DNA of 64,000 nt. Source: Jhaorihella thermophila. GTDB lineage: Bacteria; Pseudomonadota; Alphaproteobacteria; Rhodobacterales; Rhodobacteraceae. Shown piece by piece: positions 1 through 8,274 of this stretch (the first letter of the stretch is position 1; the number at the start of each line of letters is the position of its first letter). Location of the stretch: positions 62,001 to 126,000 of the forward strand of contig NZ_FNVD01000005.1 of assembly GCF_900108275.1 (NCBI RefSeq). Direction: 5' to 3'. The translations under genes and the position numbers were made by a program. The notes under the pieces are model-generated. The model was not told the origin of the DNA, searched no databases, and saw nothing but the letters and a program-made list of their open reading frames with translations.

Positions 1-2
1 CC

Positions 3-497
3 GCGTCGCTGGACCCGGAGGAACTGGACTGGGCGCAGGATCACCTGCGCATCCTGTCTGGCCTTTATGGCCTGCTGCGCCCGCGCGACCTGATCCAGCC
101 GCACCGGCTGGAGATGGGCACGCGGCTGGCCACCGACCGGGGCCGGACGCTCTATGATTTCTGGGGCGACCGGATCGCCAGGGCGCTGAATGACACCGCC
201 GCCGCGTTGGGCACGGATGTGCTGGTGAACTGCGCATCGGTGGAATATTTCACTGCCGCCGACCGCCCCGCGCTGAAGCTGCGCGTGATCGCACCGGTCT
301 TCATGGAGGACCGCCAGGGCGGGCCGAAGATCGTCAGCTTCTTTGCCAAGAAGGCGCGCGGCGCGATGGCGCGGTTCATCATCCAGCATCGTCTGACCGA
401 CCCCGAGGCGCTGGCCGATTTCGACACCGGCGGCTATCGGTATCGACCCGACCTCTCCGAACCCGACAGGCCGGTTTTCGTGCGCTCCGCCGAATAG
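3..497 (+). CDS. yaaA: Peroxide stress protein YaaA (partial, 5' end outside window)
   Basis: The reading frame is open from the window edge to a TAG at 495-497 and encodes the last 164 residues of a YaaA/DUF328 protein. Family members bind DNA and help limit iron-driven oxidative damage after peroxide exposure. Recognisable stretches are RILSGLYGLLRP near the start, GTRLATDRGRTLYDFWGDRI after it, and the conserved NCASVEYF segment. The C-terminus follows the family pattern (VSFFAKKARGAMARF, then an LTDPEAL.F...GY segment). Nothing looks damaged; only the N-terminal third is missing. The following gene is on the same strand, but a 133-bp gap with its own promoter-like sequence separates them. 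Confidence 0.9.
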   Translation, partial: ASLDPEELDWAQDHLRILSGLYGLLRPRDLIQPHRLEMGTRLATDRGRTLYDFWGDRIARALNDTAAALGTDVLVNCASVEYFTAADRPALKLRVIAPVFMEDRQGGPKIVSFFAKKARGAMARFIIQHRLTDPEALADFDTGGYRYRPDLSEPDRPVFVRSAE

Positions 498-630
498 GGC
501 AGCATCGTCGGGCCGGGTGATATCTTTCTCTTTGGGGAAGTGAAAAGAACATTATATTGGAAATCGCCGCGCGAACGCGGCAATCTTGCCCGCGCGACCC
601 TTTCAGGGTCCGGGGGGAGGGTTTCCACGG
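498..630 (+). promoter_or_regulatory. Intergenic region with candidate promoter for the oxidoreductase/TRAP operon
   Basis: This 133-bp gap contains an unusually AT-rich patch, with TTTGGG at 531-536 and TATATT at 553-558 separated by 16 bp, which resembles a sigma-70-type promoter. A short hairpin (GACCCT/AGGGTC, about 596-610) and a strong Shine-Dalgarno run (GGGGGGAGG, 612-620) precede the ATG at 631. The promoter is inferred from hexamer similarity only. Confidence 0.35.
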
Positions 631-1905
631 ATGTCGAACACTGCGGCGAACGGGCAAAAGACGGTTGCGGTGATCGGCGCCGGGATCGTCGGCGTGTCCA
701 CCGCGATCTGGCTGCAACGGGCCGGTTACGACGTGATCCTGATCGATCGTGCCGGCCCCGCCGAGGGCGCGAGTTTCGGCAATGGCGGGGTGCTGGCCTC
801 CTGCTCGGTCGTGCCGGTGACGGTGCCGGGGCTGATCTGGAAGGCGCCAAAGATGCTGTTTTCCTCCGATCAGCCGCTGTTTCTGAAGTGGGGCTATCTG
901 CCCCGGTTGATGCCGTGGCTGCTGCGCTATCTGTCCCATGCCAACGCCGATGACGTGCGCCGCGTAGCGCGCGCCTTGGCCCCGATCATCGGCGACAGCC
1001 TGAACGATCATCTCGCGCTGGCCCGCGGCACGGGGGCCGAAAAATGGGTGGTGCCGTCGGACTATCTGTTCGTCTACGATGATCGCGCCCAGTACGAAGG
1101 CGATGCCTTCGGCTGGGGCATCCGGCGCGAGAGTGGGTTCCAATGGGACGAGATGGAGGCGGACACCTTCCACGCCTACGATCCGGCATTTTCGGCGGAT
1201 CTGAATTTCGCGGCGCGGCTGCGCGGGCACGGGCGCATCGCCGATCCCGGCCGGTATGTGAAGGATCTGGCCGCCCATGTGGAGCGCGATGGCGGGCGGC
1301 TCGTCATCGCCGAGGTCGAGGATATCGTGCGCGACGGGGGCCGCGTGACCGGCGTGCGCGCGGGTGGGGAAACGATCCCCTGCGATGCCGCCGTTGTCAC
1401 CGCCGGGGTGTGGTCCGGGCCGCTCATGGAACGGCTGGGCCTGCACGTCCCGCTGGAGAGCGAGCGCGGCTATCACGTCGAGCTGTGGGAGCCGACGGTG
1501 ATGCCGAAATCGCCGGTCATGATCGTATCCGGCAAATTCGTGATGACCCCTATGGAAGGCCGGCTGCGGCTGGCCGGGATCGTCGAGTTCGGCGGCACCG
1601 AGGCCCCGCCGTCGCGCGCGCCCTTCGAGCTGCTGAAACGTCACCTGCCCCGCGTGCTGCCCGGCATCCGGTATGGCGAGGTGACCGAATGGATGGGCCA
1701 TCGCCCCGCCCCCAGCGATTCGATCCCGGTGATCGGCGAGATTCCGGGGCTGCAAGGCGCCTATGCGGGGTTCGGCCACCATCACATCGGCCTGACTGGC
1801 GGGCCGAAAACCGGGCAATTGCTGGCCCGGCTGATATCGGGGCAAAGGCCAAATGTTGACCTGAGCCCTTATTCCCCGGCACGCTTTGCGCGGGCCGGGC
1901 AATGA
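631..1905 (+). CDS. FAD-dependent oxidoreductase, D-amino acid dehydrogenase (DadA) type
   Basis: A 424-residue DAO-family flavoprotein. The ADP-binding motif VIGAGIVGVSTA lies near residue 13 and is followed by an acidic strand end (VILIDRA). GNGGVLASC and the C-terminal GFGHHHIGLTGGPKTG, which contacts the flavin, are typical of DadA-like dehydrogenases that oxidise D-amino acids or related imino-forming substrates and pass electrons to the respiratory chain. I place the start at ATG 631 because GGGGGGAGG sits 10 bases upstream; a TTG at 586 would only add a low-quality extension. It leads an apparent operon with a complete TRAP transporter (41-bp gap to dctP), so the transported compound is probably its substrate or a precursor. 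The exact substrate cannot be read from the sequence. Confidence 0.85.
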   Translation: MSNTAANGQKTVAVIGAGIVGVSTAIWLQRAGYDVILIDRAGPAEGASFGNGGVLASCSVVPVTVPGLIWKAPKMLFSSDQPLFLKWGYLPRLMPWLLRYLSHANADDVRRVARALAPIIGDSLNDHLALARGTGAEKWVVPSDYLFVYDDRAQYEGDAFGWGIRRESGFQWDEMEADTFHAYDPAFSADLNFAARLRGHGRIADPGRYVKDLAAHVERDGGRLVIAEVEDIVRDGGRVTGVRAGGETIPCDAAVVTAGVWSGPLMERLGLHVPLESERGYHVELWEPTVMPKSPVMIVSGKFVMTPMEGRLRLAGIVEFGGTEAPPSRAPFELLKRHLPRVLPGIRYGEVTEWMGHRPAPSDSIPVIGEIPGLQGAYAGFGHHHIGLTGGPKTGQLLARLISGQRPNVDLSPYSPARFARAGQ

Positions 1906-1946
1906 AGATCGGGCATCCATCGACAACCAACCAGGGAGAGAGAACC

Positions 1947-2924
1947 ATGAAAACCATCAGGAAACTGCTTGCGGCGACGGCGCTGACCGCCGTCTCTGCC
2001 GTGGCCGCGCAGGCCGAGAAATGGGACATGCCGATGGCCTATGCGGCCACCAATTTCCATTCCGAGGTCGGTGCGAACTTTGCCAAATGCGTGACCGACG
2101 GCACCGGCGGCAAGCTCGAGATCGTCACGCACCCGTCGGGATCGCTTTTTGCCGGCAACGAGATCAAGCGCGCGGTGCAGACCGGGCAGGCCAATATCGG
2201 CGAACGCCTGCTGTCGGCGCACCAGAACGAAAACCCGATCTACGGCGTGGATTCGATCCCCTTCCTCGTGTCGTCCTTTGACGAACACGAAAAGCTGTGG
2301 GACATCGCCGAACCCTATGTGGTCAAGGCGCTGGACGAGGACAACCTGCATTACCTCTACTCGGTGCCGTGGCCGCCGCAGGGGCTGTATTTCAAGAAAG
2401 AGGTGAACTCGGTCGCCGACATGAAGGGGATCAAGTTCCGCTCCTACAACACCGCGACGGCGCGGATGGCCGAGCTGACCGGCATGCTGCCGGTGCAGGT
2501 CGAAGCGGCGGAACTGTCCCAGGCGCTGGCGACCGGCGTGGCGGAATCCTTCATCTCGTCGGGCGCCACCGGCTATGACCGCAAGGTGTGGGAACACCTG
2601 ACCCATTTCTACGAAGTGGACGCCTGGCTGCCCCGCAACGCGGTGTTCGTGAACAAGGACGCTTGGAACGGGCTGGACGACGCCACGAAGAAGGTGATGG
2701 AAGACTGCGCCGCCAAGGCCGAGGCCGAGGGGCTGCAGCGGTCCAAGGACTACACCCAGTTCACGCTGGACGGTCTGCGCAAGGGCGGCATGACGGTGCA
2801 GCGCGCGGGCGATCAGCTGATGAAGGAGCTGAAGGCCATCGGCGCGCAGATGACCGAGGAATGGCTGGCCAAGGCCGGCCCCGACGGCAAGGCGATCGTT
2901 GACGCCTACAAGGCCGCGAACTGA
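1947..2924 (+). CDS. dctP: TRAP transporter solute-binding protein DctP
   Basis: A 325-residue periplasmic binding protein of the DctP family. The signal peptide MKTIRKLLAATALTAVSAVA ends at an AQA cleavage site near residue 23. The mature protein keeps the family layout, including the segment KGIKFRSYNTATARMAELTG, whose Arg normally forms the salt bridge to the ligand carboxylate. The start at 1947 is chosen for its GGGAGAG ribosome site and the proper signal peptide; the frame could open at 1902 but that would bury the signal. It delivers substrate to the DctQ/DctM membrane pair encoded next. A 9-bp-stem hairpin follows the gene and may favour expression of this subunit over the permeases. 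The ligand is unknown; the neighbouring DadA-like enzyme suggests an amino acid derivative. Confidence 0.9.
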   Translation: MKTIRKLLAATALTAVSAVAAQAEKWDMPMAYAATNFHSEVGANFAKCVTDGTGGKLEIVTHPSGSLFAGNEIKRAVQTGQANIGERLLSAHQNENPIYGVDSIPFLVSSFDEHEKLWDIAEPYVVKALDEDNLHYLYSVPWPPQGLYFKKEVNSVADMKGIKFRSYNTATARMAELTGMLPVQVEAAELSQALATGVAESFISSGATGYDRKVWEHLTHFYEVDAWLPRNAVFVNKDAWNGLDDATKKVMEDCAAKAEAEGLQRSKDYTQFTLDGLRKGGMTVQRAGDQLMKELKAIGAQMTEEWLAKAGPDGKAIVDAYKAAN

Positions 2925-2939
2925 TCCGAACCCAAGACC

Positions 2940-2961
2940 GGGCCGGGGCGATCCCCGGCCC
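2940..2961 (+). promoter_or_regulatory. Intercistronic hairpin between dctP and dctQ
   Basis: Perfect inverted repeat, GGGCCGGGG and CCCCGGCCC, with a CGAT loop. There is no T-run, so it is unlikely to be a full terminator. Such hairpins after binding-protein genes usually stabilise the upstream mRNA and raise the binding-protein to permease ratio; that role is inferred here. Confidence 0.6.
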
Positions 2962-2987
2962 GACTCCATCTGACAGGGAGCCCGGAC

Positions 2988-3518
2988 ATGGCGGCAGCCC
3001 GTGCGCTTCGGCGCGTTCTCGATTTTCTCTATCTCGCCGGCGGGGTGATCGCGGCGGTGTTCCTGATCCTGATCCTCGTCATCATCGTGTTGCAGATGCT
3101 GGCGCGCTGGACCGGTCAGGTCTTTCCCGGCGCGACCGACTATGCCGGCTATTGCATGGCGGGCGCGTCCTTTTTTGCCTTTGCCTACGCGTTGAACCAC
3201 GGCGCGCATATCCGCGTGTCGCTGCTTCTGTCGGCGCTGGGGCGGCGGCGGCGGTGGGCCGAGCTGTGGTGCTTTGCCATCGGGACGCTCATCACCAGCT
3301 GGATGGCGTGGTATGCGGTCAAGGGCACCTATGTGTCCTGGCGGTGGAAAGAGCTCAGCCAGGGACTGGACGCCACCCCCATCTGGATTCCGCAATTGTC
3401 CATGAGCGCGGGAACGATTCTGCTGGCGGTTGCCTTCTGGGATCACCTCGTGCGGCTGGTGTTCACCGGCGATCATGGCATCACCACCGATCTTGTCGAT
3501 CAAAGCCACGCGGAGTGA
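2988..3518 (+). CDS. dctQ: TRAP transporter small permease DctQ
   Basis: A 176-residue membrane protein with the four-helix pattern of DctQ subunits. The first helix is around residues 15-40 (FLYLAGGVIAAVFLILILVI), and later helices include ASFFAFAYAL, LWCFAIGTLITSWMAWYAV and MSAGTILLAVAFWDHL. The family subunit stabilises the large DctM permease in the inner membrane. An AGGGAG ribosome site precedes ATG 2988. It lies 63 bp after dctP and 6 bp before dctM, so it is almost certainly cotranscribed with both. Confidence 0.85.
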   Translation: MAAARALRRVLDFLYLAGGVIAAVFLILILVIIVLQMLARWTGQVFPGATDYAGYCMAGASFFAFAYALNHGAHIRVSLLLSALGRRRRWAELWCFAIGTLITSWMAWYAVKGTYVSWRWKELSQGLDATPIWIPQLSMSAGTILLAVAFWDHLVRLVFTGDHGITTDLVDQSHAE

Positions 3519-3524
3519 CGCGCC

Positions 3525-4838
3525 ATGGAACAACTGATCCCGATCGGCATCTTCCTGTTCGTCCTGTTCCTTCTGCTGGGCTCCGGCGTCTGGGTGGGGC
3601 TTGCGTTGATGGGCGTGGCCTATGTGGGTATGGACCTGTTCACCTCGCGCCCCGCGGGGGATGCGATGATCACCAAGGTCTGGACATCGACTTCCAGCTG
3701 GACGCTGACCGCGCTGCCGCTGTTCATCTGGATGGGCGAGATCCTGTTCCGAACGCGGCTGTCCGAGGACATGTTCAAGGGGCTTTCCCCTTGGATGGCG
3801 CGGCTGCCCGGTGGGCTGGTGCACACCAATATCGTCGGCTGCACCGTGTTTGCCGCCGTGTCGGGGTCGTCGGCGGCGACGCTGACCACGGTGGGCAAGA
3901 TGTCGATCCCCGAACTGCGCAGGCGCAACTACCCCGAGCGCATGGTGATCGGCACGCTGGCCGGCGCGGCGACGCTGGGGCTGATGATCCCGCCGTCGCT
4001 GACGCTGATCGTCTATGGCGTGACCATCAACGAATCCATCACCAAGCTGTTCATGGCCGGCGTCTTTCCCGGCCTGGTTCTGGCCGCGATGTTCATGGCC
4101 TATGTAGCGATCGTTTCGCAGGTGTCGAAGAGCTTTGACCCAAGCCCCGAACCGCCCATGTCCTTTGTCGAAAAGCTGAAGAACTCGCGCTACCTGATCC
4201 CGGTGATCTGTCTGATCCTGGTGGTGATCGGGTCGATGTACATGGGCTATGCCACCGCGACCGAGGCCGCCGCGTTCGGCGTGATCGGCGGGCTGATTCT
4301 TGCCGCCAGCCAGGGTTCGCTCAGCTGGGCGACCTTCACCGACAGCCTGATGGGCGCGGTGCGCACCTCGGCCATGATCGCGCTGATCCTCGCGGGCGCG
4401 TCGTTTCTGTCGCTGTCGATGGGATTTACCGGCTTGCCGCGCGGGCTGGCGGATCTGATCGCGTCGCTGGAACTCAGCCGGTTCGAGCTCTTGATGGCGC
4501 TTCTGGTGTTCTACATCGTGCTGGGGATGTTCCTTGACGGGATTTCGTCGGTGGTGCTGACCATGGCGGTGGTCGAGCCGATGATCCGGCAGGCGGGCAT
4601 CGACATCATCTGGTTCGGCATCTTCATCGTGGTGGTGGTCGAGATGGCGCAGATCACGCCGCCGATCGGGTTCAACCTGTTCGTGCTGCAGGGCATGACC
4701 GGGCACGAGATGACCTTCATCGCCCGCGCCGCGATCCCGATGTTCCTGATCATGGTGGTGATGGTATTCGTGCTGATCGCGTTTCCCGAACTGGCCACCT
4801 GGCTGCCCGACAACATCCGGCAGGGACCGGCCGGCTGA
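3525..4838 (+). CDS. dctM: TRAP transporter large permease DctM
   Basis: A 437-residue polytopic inner-membrane protein of the DctM/SiaM family, the part that moves substrate by sodium symport. The family-typical ALPLFIWMGEIL, CTVFAAVSGSSAATLTTVGK and LGLMIPPSLTLIVYG segments are in order in the first half. The second half has the mirrored elements GMFLDGISSVVLTMAVVEP and ITPPIGFNLFVLQGM. Length is normal for the family. With the preceding two genes it forms a full tripartite transporter, and the next gene starts only 12 bp later. Confidence 0.92.
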   Translation: MEQLIPIGIFLFVLFLLLGSGVWVGLALMGVAYVGMDLFTSRPAGDAMITKVWTSTSSWTLTALPLFIWMGEILFRTRLSEDMFKGLSPWMARLPGGLVHTNIVGCTVFAAVSGSSAATLTTVGKMSIPELRRRNYPERMVIGTLAGAATLGLMIPPSLTLIVYGVTINESITKLFMAGVFPGLVLAAMFMAYVAIVSQVSKSFDPSPEPPMSFVEKLKNSRYLIPVICLILVVIGSMYMGYATATEAAAFGVIGGLILAASQGSLSWATFTDSLMGAVRTSAMIALILAGASFLSLSMGFTGLPRGLADLIASLELSRFELLMALLVFYIVLGMFLDGISSVVLTMAVVEPMIRQAGIDIIWFGIFIVVVVEMAQITPPIGFNLFVLQGMTGHEMTFIARAAIPMFLIMVVMVFVLIAFPELATWLPDNIRQGPAG

Positions 4839-4850
4839 TGGCGGCGGGCC

Positions 4851-5783
4851 GTGATGCTGGCGATCCTTGAGCTTGCCGCGCGGCATGGGCGGATGTGTCT
4901 CGTCCTGGGGCTTCTGGCCGGGCTGTTCCTGCCCGGCGTCGCCGCCGACCTGCGGCCCCGGCTGCCGCAGATGGTGGCCTTTCTGCTGTTCCTGACGGCC
5001 TTTCGCATCGGTCCGCGCAACGCCGTGGCCGGGCTTCGGGCGCTGCGGCGGACGGCGGCGATGGCGCTGATCCTTCAACTCGTCCTGCCGCTGGCGGCGG
5101 TCGCGGCGCTGCTGGCCACCGGGCTGGCGTCGGCCCCGCTGGGCATCGCCGCCGTCCTGATGCTGGCCGCGCCGTCGGTCACCGGGGCGCCGAATTTCGC
5201 GCTGCTCAGCGGCCACGATCCGGCTCCGGCGCTGCGGCTGGTGGTGCTGGGGACGGCGCTCTTGCCGCTGACCGCTCTGCCCGTGTTCCTCACCCTGCCG
5301 GAGCTGGGTGGGCTGACACCGGTGCTGGGGGCGGCGGGGCGGCTGCTGGCGGTGATCCTCGGCGCGACGGCGGCTGCCTTTGCGCTCAGGCGGTGGCGGT
5401 TTCCCCGGCTGACGCCCCGCGCCACCACGGCGCTGGACGGCGCCACGGCGATCGCGCTTGCGGTGATCGTGGTGGCGCTGATGTCGGCGATCGCGCCGGC
5501 CTTTGCCGAAGCACCGCGGGAATTGCTGTTCTGGATGATCGCGGCCTTTGCGCTGAATTTCGGGTTCCAGATCGCGGCCTATAGCCTGCTGGCCGACCGC
5601 TTTCCGCGCGCCGAGGCGGTGGCCGTGTCGATCATCGCGGGCAACCGCAACATCGCGCTGTTCCTTGTGGCGCTGCCGCCGCAGGTGACCGATCCGCTGC
5701 TGGTCTTCATCGGCTGCTACCAGATCCCGATGTATCTGACGCCGATCCTGCTGGGGCGGCTCTACCGGTCGGGCTACCAGTGA
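4851..5783 (+). CDS. Bile acid:sodium symporter (BASS/SBF)-like carrier
   Basis: A 310-residue, strongly hydrophobic protein with about ten predicted helices, consistent with the BASS fold. Helix pairs such as MVAFLLFLTAFRI and LAAPSVTGAPNFALLSG resemble the family core, and the C-terminal half has SIIAGNRNIALFLVAL, similar to the crossing-helix asparagine/glycine region that binds sodium. GTG at 4851 or ATG at 4854 can start the protein. It follows dctM by 12 bp and is probably in the same transcript. It may import or export a metabolite of the DadA/TRAP pathway, but the substrate is not visible. Its 3' end overlaps the convergent small lipoprotein gene by 10 bp. Confidence 0.65.
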   Translation: MMLAILELAARHGRMCLVLGLLAGLFLPGVAADLRPRLPQMVAFLLFLTAFRIGPRNAVAGLRALRRTAAMALILQLVLPLAAVAALLATGLASAPLGIAAVLMLAAPSVTGAPNFALLSGHDPAPALRLVVLGTALLPLTALPVFLTLPELGGLTPVLGAAGRLLAVILGATAAAFALRRWRFPRLTPRATTALDGATAIALAVIVVALMSAIAPAFAEAPRELLFWMIAAFALNFGFQIAAYSLLADRFPRAEAVAVSIIAGNRNIALFLVALPPQVTDPLLVFIGCYQIPMYLTPILLGRLYRSGYQ

Positions 5784-5965
5784 AGGTGATAGCTGCTTCC
5801 GGTGCCGATCGAGACATAGGCTGGCCCGCAGGCCTTGCCCACCGCGACGCCCGAGCGCACGCCGCTGGTGCCCACGCTGACATTCAGGTTCGCATCCGCC
5901 GGTGAGCATTTTTCGCAACCGGCCAGGAACAGGCCCGCCAGTGCCACGATTGCCAGTTTCTTCAT
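5774..5965 (-). CDS. Small predicted lipoprotein, unknown function
   Basis: A 63-residue protein beginning MKKLAIVALAGLFLAGCEK. The LAGC lipobox makes Cys16 the likely lipidation site. The mature part is only about 45 residues, rich in Gly, Ser and Val (for example SVGTSGVRSGVAVGKACGP), with a second cysteine pair that could form a disulfide. I chose ATG 5965 over the longer frame because only this start gives a proper signal. I do not recognise a family. It is convergent with the symporter gene and overlaps its stop. Confidence 0.6.
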   Translation of the reverse strand: MKKLAIVALAGLFLAGCEKCSPADANLNVSVGTSGVRSGVAVGKACGPAYVSIGTGSSYHLHW

Positions 5966-6067
5966 GCCCGACCCTCGACTTCGAACGACCCGGACCACCC
6001 CGGACCGGACCGATGATGCGCCGAGAGCGGCAGCGCCGTCAATGCGGCGGCGGAGAGGGCGCGCGGG

Positions 6068-7024
6068 CTACCGCCAGTCGAAGAAACGCGGCCCCGCGCG
6101 GGACAGCAGGTCGCGGGCCATCTCGGCGCCGAGTTTCGCGCCGTCCTCGACCGGGCAGGTGCGGTCGTCCGAGATCGCCTCGGACCCGTCGGGGCGCAGA
6201 ACCTCGCCGCGCAGGCGCAGGGTGCCGCCGTCCAGATCGGCCGTTCCGGCGATCGGGGTTTCGCAGGACCCGTCCAGCGTGGCGAGAAAGGCGCGTTCCG
6301 CGGCCAGCCTCTGGCCGGTGGGCGTGTCGTGGATCGCCGCAAGCATGTCGGCTACGCGGGTGTCGTCGGCGCGGCGTTCGATGCCGATCGCCCCCTGCGC
6401 CACGGCGGGCAGCATGTCGTCGGGGGAAATCGGCGAGGCGGGCACGTCGGCCATGTTCAGCCGCTTCAGCCCCGCCATCGCCAGAAAGGTGCATTCCGCC
6501 ACCCCGTCGGCCAGTTTCTTCAGCCGGGTCTGCACGTTGCCGCGGAATTCGACCACCTTGAGGTCGGGCCGCCGGTTCAGCAGCTGCGCGCGCCGGCGCA
6601 GCGAAGAGGTGCCGACCACCGCCCCCGCCGCCAGATCCGAAATGCCAGTCTTGTCGGGCGAGACGAAGGCGTCGCGCACGTCCTCGCGCGGCAGGTAGGT
6701 ATCCAGCAGCAGACCCTCGGGCTGTTCAACCGGCATGTCCTTCATCGAATGCACCGCGATGTCGATGCGGCCCGCCAGCAGCGCCTCTTCGATCTCCTTG
6801 GTAAAGAGCCCCTTGCCGCCCAGTTCCTTGAGCGGCTTGTCCCTGGCGATCAGCGACGCATCGTCGCCCGAGGTCTTGATGACGACGATTTCGAAGGCGC
6901 CCTGGGGCAGGTCGAAAGCCGCGCCCAGCCGGCGGCGAGTTTCGTATGCCTGCGCCAGCGCCAGCGGCGAGCCGCGCGTGCCGATGCGAAGGGGCGAAGC
7001 GGGGGTGGGAAGCGGTCCGGTCAT
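6068..7024 (-). CDS. hemC: Hydroxymethylbilane synthase (porphobilinogen deaminase)
   Basis: A 318-residue cytoplasmic enzyme that joins four porphobilinogen units into hydroxymethylbilane in tetrapyrrole synthesis. It begins with [13 protein letters not shown], carries the [11 protein letters not shown] active-site stretch near residue 90 and [12 protein letters not shown] near 138. The cofactor-bearing cysteine is in GSCETPIAG (Cys254). Start at ATG 7024; the frame opens earlier but with unrelated sequence. It is divergent from hemE across a 103-bp gap, which allows coordinated control of two haem pathway steps. Confidence 0.95.
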   Translation of the reverse strand: MTGPLPTPASPLRIGTRGSPLALAQAYETRRRLGAAFDLPQGAFEIVVIKTSGDDASLIARDKPLKELGGKGLFTKEIEEALLAGRIDIAVHSMKDMPVEQPEGLLLDTYLPREDVRDAFVSPDKTGISDLAAGAVVGTSSLRRRAQLLNRRPDLKVVEFRGNVQTRLKKLADGVAECTFLAMAGLKRLNMADVPASPISPDDMLPAVAQGAIGIERRADDTRVADMLAAIHDTPTGQRLAAERAFLATLDGSCETPIAGTADLDGGTLRLRGEVLRPDGSEAISDDRTCPVEDGAKLGAEMARDLLSRAGPRFFDWR

Positions 7025-7127
7025 GGCACGACCTTTAGTCGCGGGCGCGGGCGGTGACAACTGCCCGGCCTTGACAAATCGCCGCCCGGAGTGGACGTGC
7101 AACGGGAACCAATTCAAGGGGGCGGAC
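7025..7127. promoter_or_regulatory. Divergent hemC/hemE promoter region
   Basis: This 103-bp gap must hold promoters for both genes. On the minus strand TTGTCA (7060-7055) and TAAAGG are 17 bp apart in front of hemC, and on the plus strand a consensus TTGACA sits at 7071-7076 ahead of hemE without a convincing -10. I see no clear FNR-type (TTGAT-N4-ATCAA) or PpsR-type (TGT-N12-ACA) palindrome. Confidence 0.35.
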
Positions 7128-8162
7128 ATGGCCGGAACGAAAAAGCTGCTGCGGGCGCTGGCGGGCGAGGTGATGGATGTGCCGCCGATCTGGATGATGC
7201 GGCAGGCGGGGCGCTATCTGCCCGAGTATCGTGCGACGCGGGCGCAGGCGGGGGATTTCCTGTCGCTGTGCTATACGCCGGATCTTGCCGCCGAGGTGAC
7301 GCTGCAACCGATCCGCCGGTTCGGCTTTGACGCGGCGATCCTGTTTGCCGACATCCTGCTGCTGCCGCAGGCGCTGGGCGCGGATCTGTGGTTCGCAACC
7401 GGCGAGGGGCCGCGGCTGTCCACGGTCACGACGCAGGCCGATTTCGCGGCCTTGAAACCTGCGAACGCGATCCATGATCGGCTGGCGCCGGTCTATGAAA
7501 CGGTGCGGATCCTGTCGCGCGAACTGCCCGCTGACGTGGCGCTGATCGGGTTCGCCGGGGCGCCGTGGACGGTAGCGACCTACATGATCGCCGGGCGCGG
7601 GACGCCCGACCAGGGCCCGGCACATGCGTTGATGGCAGAGGATCTGGCGCTGTTCGATGCGCTGATAGACCGGCTGACCGAGGCCACCGTCGATTACCTG
7701 TCGAGGCAGATCGAGGCCGGGGCGGAGGCGGTCAAGCTGTTCGACAGCTGGGCCGGGTCGCTGCACGGCGAGGCCTTCGACCGTTACGCGGTGGAGCCCT
7801 GCCGGCGGATCACGCAGGCGCTGAAGGCGCGGTATCCCGGCATCCCGGTGATCGGGTTCCCACGCGAGGCTGGGGAGAGGTATGTCGGGTTCGCCAAGGC
7901 GACCGGCGTGGATTGCGTGGCGCTGGACAATTCCGTTGATGCAGCTTGGGCGGCAGAGAACGTGCAGGTGGACGGGTGCGTACAGGGCAATCTTGACCCC
8001 CGGCACATGGTGACCGGCGGGCAGGTGCTGATCGACGAGACCCGGCGCGTGGTCGAGGCGTTTTCCAGGGGGCCGCATATCTTCAATCTGGGGCACGGGA
8101 TCACGCCGGATGCCGACCCCGCCAACGTTCAGTTGATGATCGACACCGTGCGCGGACGGTAG
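7128..8162 (+). CDS. hemE: Uroporphyrinogen decarboxylase
   Basis: A 344-residue cytosolic enzyme that removes the four acetate carboxyls of uroporphyrinogen III to give coproporphyrinogen III. The first signature, [17 protein letters not shown], is near residue 17 and holds the substrate-binding arginines. The second, [14 protein letters not shown], follows near residue 143. DSWAG and [10 protein letters not shown] near the end are also family-conserved. The start at 7128 has the strong site AAGGGGG just upstream and is the first point where homology begins. It is divergent from hemC, and a terminator-like repeat element follows it. Confidence 0.96.
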   Translation: MAGTKKLLRALAGEVMDVPPIWMMRQAGRYLPEYRATRAQAGDFLSLCYTPDLAAEVTLQPIRRFGFDAAILFADILLLPQALGADLWFATGEGPRLSTVTTQADFAALKPANAIHDRLAPVYETVRILSRELPADVALIGFAGAPWTVATYMIAGRGTPDQGPAHALMAEDLALFDALIDRLTEATVDYLSRQIEAGAEAVKLFDSWAGSLHGEAFDRYAVEPCRRITQALKARYPGIPVIGFPREAGERYVGFAKATGVDCVALDNSVDAAWAAENVQVDGCVQGNLDPRHMVTGGQVLIDETRRVVEAFSRGPHIFNLGHGITPDADPANVQLMIDTVRGR

Positions 8163-8217
8163 GAGCCGGCGCGAGAGGTGATGGCGGTCGCGCCGCGGGC
8201 GCGCCTGTCGGATTGGA

Positions 8218-8269
8218 GCGAGGGGCGCTGCCCCTCGCGCTCCCCGGGGTATTTGGGACCAGAAAGAAG
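8218..8269 (+). repeat. Intergenic terminator-like repeat, copy A
   Basis: A 21-bp hairpin (9-bp arms GCGAGGGGC/GCCCCTCGC, loop GCT) is followed by CTCCCCGGGGTATTT and ends in GACCAGAAAGAAG. The same module recurs at 36155-36206 and, with changes, at five other places in the window. It lies downstream of hemE and 5 bp beyond the end of the convergent racemase gene. It has no U-run, so a simple intrinsic terminator is uncertain. Confidence 0.75.
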
Positions 8270-8274
8270 CGGGA

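Noticed and set aside
1869-5918. Very long minus-strand open frame opposite the oxidoreductase and TRAP genes
   Set aside because: Composition is repetitive Arg/His/Gln as expected from the antisense of GC-rich coding DNA, with no domain; the plus-strand genes are clear.
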